Shown here: in pieces, positions 62,525 to 64,000 of the stretch
Layout: each line of letters opens with the position of its first letter
Numbering within the stretch: the stretch's first letter is position 1
Assembly: GCA_020443425.1 (NCBI GenBank)
Contig: JAGRIE010000012.1
Location: 1 to 64,000, forward strand
Direction of reading: 5' to 3'
DNA from: Halioglobus sp.
GTDB taxonomy: Bacteria; Pseudomonadota; Gammaproteobacteria; Pseudomonadales; Halieaceae
DNA: 64,000 nt
Made by a program: the position numbers and the translations under genes
Notes under the pieces: model-generated
Database searches by the model: none
What the model was told of the DNA's origin: nothing
What the model saw: the letters and a program-made list of their open reading frames with translations, nothing else

Positions 62525-64000
62525 CTACCAGAGGTAGCGGGCTTCCACGCCGAAGGTGCGCTCGGCGTAGCGCGGCACCTGATGGCCGTAGCCATTGGGT
62601 GTGAAGTTGCCGGGCAGGGACATGATGCCGGAGACGTACCACTCGTCAAACACGTTTTTCGCGAACAGCGTCAGCGTGTAGCGATCCTCGTGGTCCAGTG
62701 CCACCAGTGACAGGTCGAGAATCCCGTAGTCGTCCTCGGTCGTGTACTGATCCTGTTCTATGGTGTACTGCACCTCGTCCTGGTAGCGATAGTTGCCGTT
62801 GACCGACAGGTCGAACGGCATGCTCTGCAACGGGATCAGGTAGCTGGCTGCCAGCGTGAATTTCCACTCCGGTGTCGACGGCAAGTCGCCGCCGCCGAGG
62901 TTCTGCGTCGCCGGGCTGTCGGCACAGGTGGTCTGCCCCTTGTAGCCCACACCCCGGAAGCTCTGGCCGAACGAGCAGCCCGCGCCCAGGAACTCGTTGA
63001 TCTGCGCATCCACGTAGGCGATGCCGCCGGTCACGGTCAGGTTCTCCATCGGCAGGGCGGTGAAGTCCACCTCAACACCCTGGGTTTCCACCTTGCCGAC
63101 ATTGGCCAGTACGAAAGCGAAAACACCGTCGTTCTGTCCGTCGCCGTCCTCATCAACGGGGTTGCCGTTCTCATCCAGCTTCGGGGTGAACTCGGCGGCG
63201 CTGGCCTGGAAGTCGTCGAACTTGGTGTGGAATACCGCCACGTTCAAAATCAGTCGGTCATCAAACCAGGTGGATTTCAGGCCCAGTTCATAGGCGTGGC
63301 TGGTCTCGGGGTCGACCGGATCGGTGTTGTCTGGCGTGGAGCCGAAGCCGACGTTGAATGCGGGACCTTTATAGCCCTGGGCGTAGCTGAAGTACGTCAT
63401 CGCGGTATCAGTGACATCCCATTCCAGCGCGATTCTTCCCGTCCATTTACTTTCATCGGTGTCGCGCTGGAAATACGGTTGCGGCTCGGCACCCAGTGTG
63501 CTGCCGACGCGCTCGTAGTCAAACTTGAGGTCGTCGTGGGTCCAGCGCAGACCGGTGACGAGGCGCCAGCGCTCTGCAAAATGCGTGACAGCCTCGCCGA
63601 ATGCGGCGTAGTTGAGGGAGTCGACACTGAAATCGGCGGCTGATTCAGTGCGGTTGCTGCCGGTGACATCGAAGGAGCGATCAAACTTGCGGTCGACGGT
63701 CTGGTCAAAATAATACAGGCCCGCCACATAGGTAATGAACTGGTCGGCGGGGGATGTCAGCCGAAGTTCCTGTGAGTACTGGTGCTGCTTGGACTTGCCG
63801 CCCTGCAGGAACCCGAGCGCATCGATGGGCAACTGGTCGTTGTCGCCGCGCGAGTTCTGCGACCAGTCGCGGTAGGCGCTGATCGAAGTGACGGTGTGTT
63901 CGCCCACATCCCAGTTCACTTCCAGCGAATGGCCGGAGGCGTCCGTATCTGTGGTGAGGTCGCCGTTCAGGTTGACCTTGCGGTTTTCATCGCCCGGTAC
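62525..64000 (-). CDS. TonB-dependent receptor, C-terminal part (cut by window edge)
   Basis: Barrel part of a second TonB-dependent receptor; at least 491 residues are inside the window and the frame is open through position 64000. Barrel strands are clear (SQELRLTSPADQFITYVAGLYYF, YFSYAQGYKGPAFNVGFG) and it ends with the C-terminal aromatic FGVEARYLW. It resembles the adjacent receptor in these motifs but diverges elsewhere, so the two look like an old tandem duplication. 175 bp separate its stop from the start of the downstream receptor. Confidence 0.92.
   Translation of the reverse strand, partial: VPGDENRKVNLNGDLTTDTDASGHSLEVNWDVGEHTVTSISAYRDWSQNSRGDNDQLPIDALGFLQGGKSKQHQYSQELRLTSPADQFITYVAGLYYFDQTVDRKFDRSFDVTGSNRTESAADFSVDSLNYAAFGEAVTHFAERWRLVTGLRWTHDDLKFDYERVGSTLGAEPQPYFQRDTDESKWTGRIALEWDVTDTAMTYFSYAQGYKGPAFNVGFGSTPDNTDPVDPETSHAYELGLKSTWFDDRLILNVAVFHTKFDDFQASAAEFTPKLDENGNPVDEDGDGQNDGVFAFVLANVGKVETQGVEVDFTALPMENLTVTGGIAYVDAQINEFLGAGCSFGQSFRGVGYKGQTTCADSPATQNLGGGDLPSTPEWKFTLAASYLIPLQSMPFDLSVNGNYRYQDEVQYTIEQDQYTTEDDYGILDLSLVALDHEDRYTLTLFAKNVFDEWYVSGIMSLPGNFTPNGYGHQVPRYAERTFGVEARYLW

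Overview
The window looks like chromosome of a GC-rich, aerobic gammaproteobacterium. The gene order miaB-ybeZ-ybeY-ybeX-lnt next to leuS, the cmoAB pair, the DUF1820 gene, a complete Pqi/MCE transport operon, ctaA, a type II NADH dehydrogenase and large TonB-dependent receptors fit marine Cellvibrionales/Halieaceae-like bacteria. That placement is inference from gene content; there is no rRNA in the window to test it. I see no tRNA, rRNA, insertion sequence, prophage or CRISPR array.

Layout. 1-6000 (minus strand): start of leuS, then lnt, corC/ybeX, ybeY, ybeZ (PhoH-like) and miaB. 6250-8610: a DUF1820 gene, a c-type cytochrome with an acidic insertion, and a PLP aminotransferase. 8700-17000: a Lon-type protease with an unusual N-terminus, cmoB/cmoA, an alpha/beta hydrolase, a small unknown protein, a PepD-like dipeptidase and an AspC/TyrB-type aminotransferase. 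17000-24650: a phosphoribosyltransferase-like protein, Uup, a large MscK-like mechanosensitive channel, heme A synthase and a small Arg-rich protein behind a perfect CRP-type palindrome. 24800-28850: a three-gene operon of cytochrome P450, quinoprotein/cytochrome c and a Tag-like DNA glycosylase, preceded by two identical 10-bp repeats. 28850-39670: a glycogen cluster with malQ, a GH57 enzyme and glgC on one strand and glgB, glgA and glgP on the other. 39690-43240: two unknown membrane proteins and a lipoprotein. 43210-47010: a pqi operon with PqiA split into two genes and a small secreted protein at its head. 47320-52150: a FUSC/NodT/DUF1656/HlyD efflux operon whose FUSC pump is interrupted by an in-frame TAG. 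52180-57030: a potassium channel, an AI-2E family permease and a sulfotransferase/arylsulfotransferase/small membrane protein group. 57040-64000: a GT39-like membrane protein, ndh and two tandem TonB-dependent receptors, the second cut by the window edge.

How the parts fit. The first and third blocks serve translation, rRNA maturation and tRNA modification (LeuS, MiaB, YbeY, CmoAB, Uup) and envelope lipoproteins (Lnt). The glycogen cluster holds synthesis (GlgC, GlgA, GlgB) and breakdown (GlgP, MalQ, GH57) in one place. Pqi and FUSC are envelope transport systems facing each other across one divergent intergenic region. Many junctions are 4-bp overlaps or direct stop/start contacts, which implies translational coupling.

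The items most worth a second look are the amber-split FUSC pump, the repeat-controlled P450/quinoprotein operon, the sulfotransferase/arylsulfotransferase module and the CRP-type site before an Arg-rich small protein. I did not find a clearly new multi-gene defence or mobile system.
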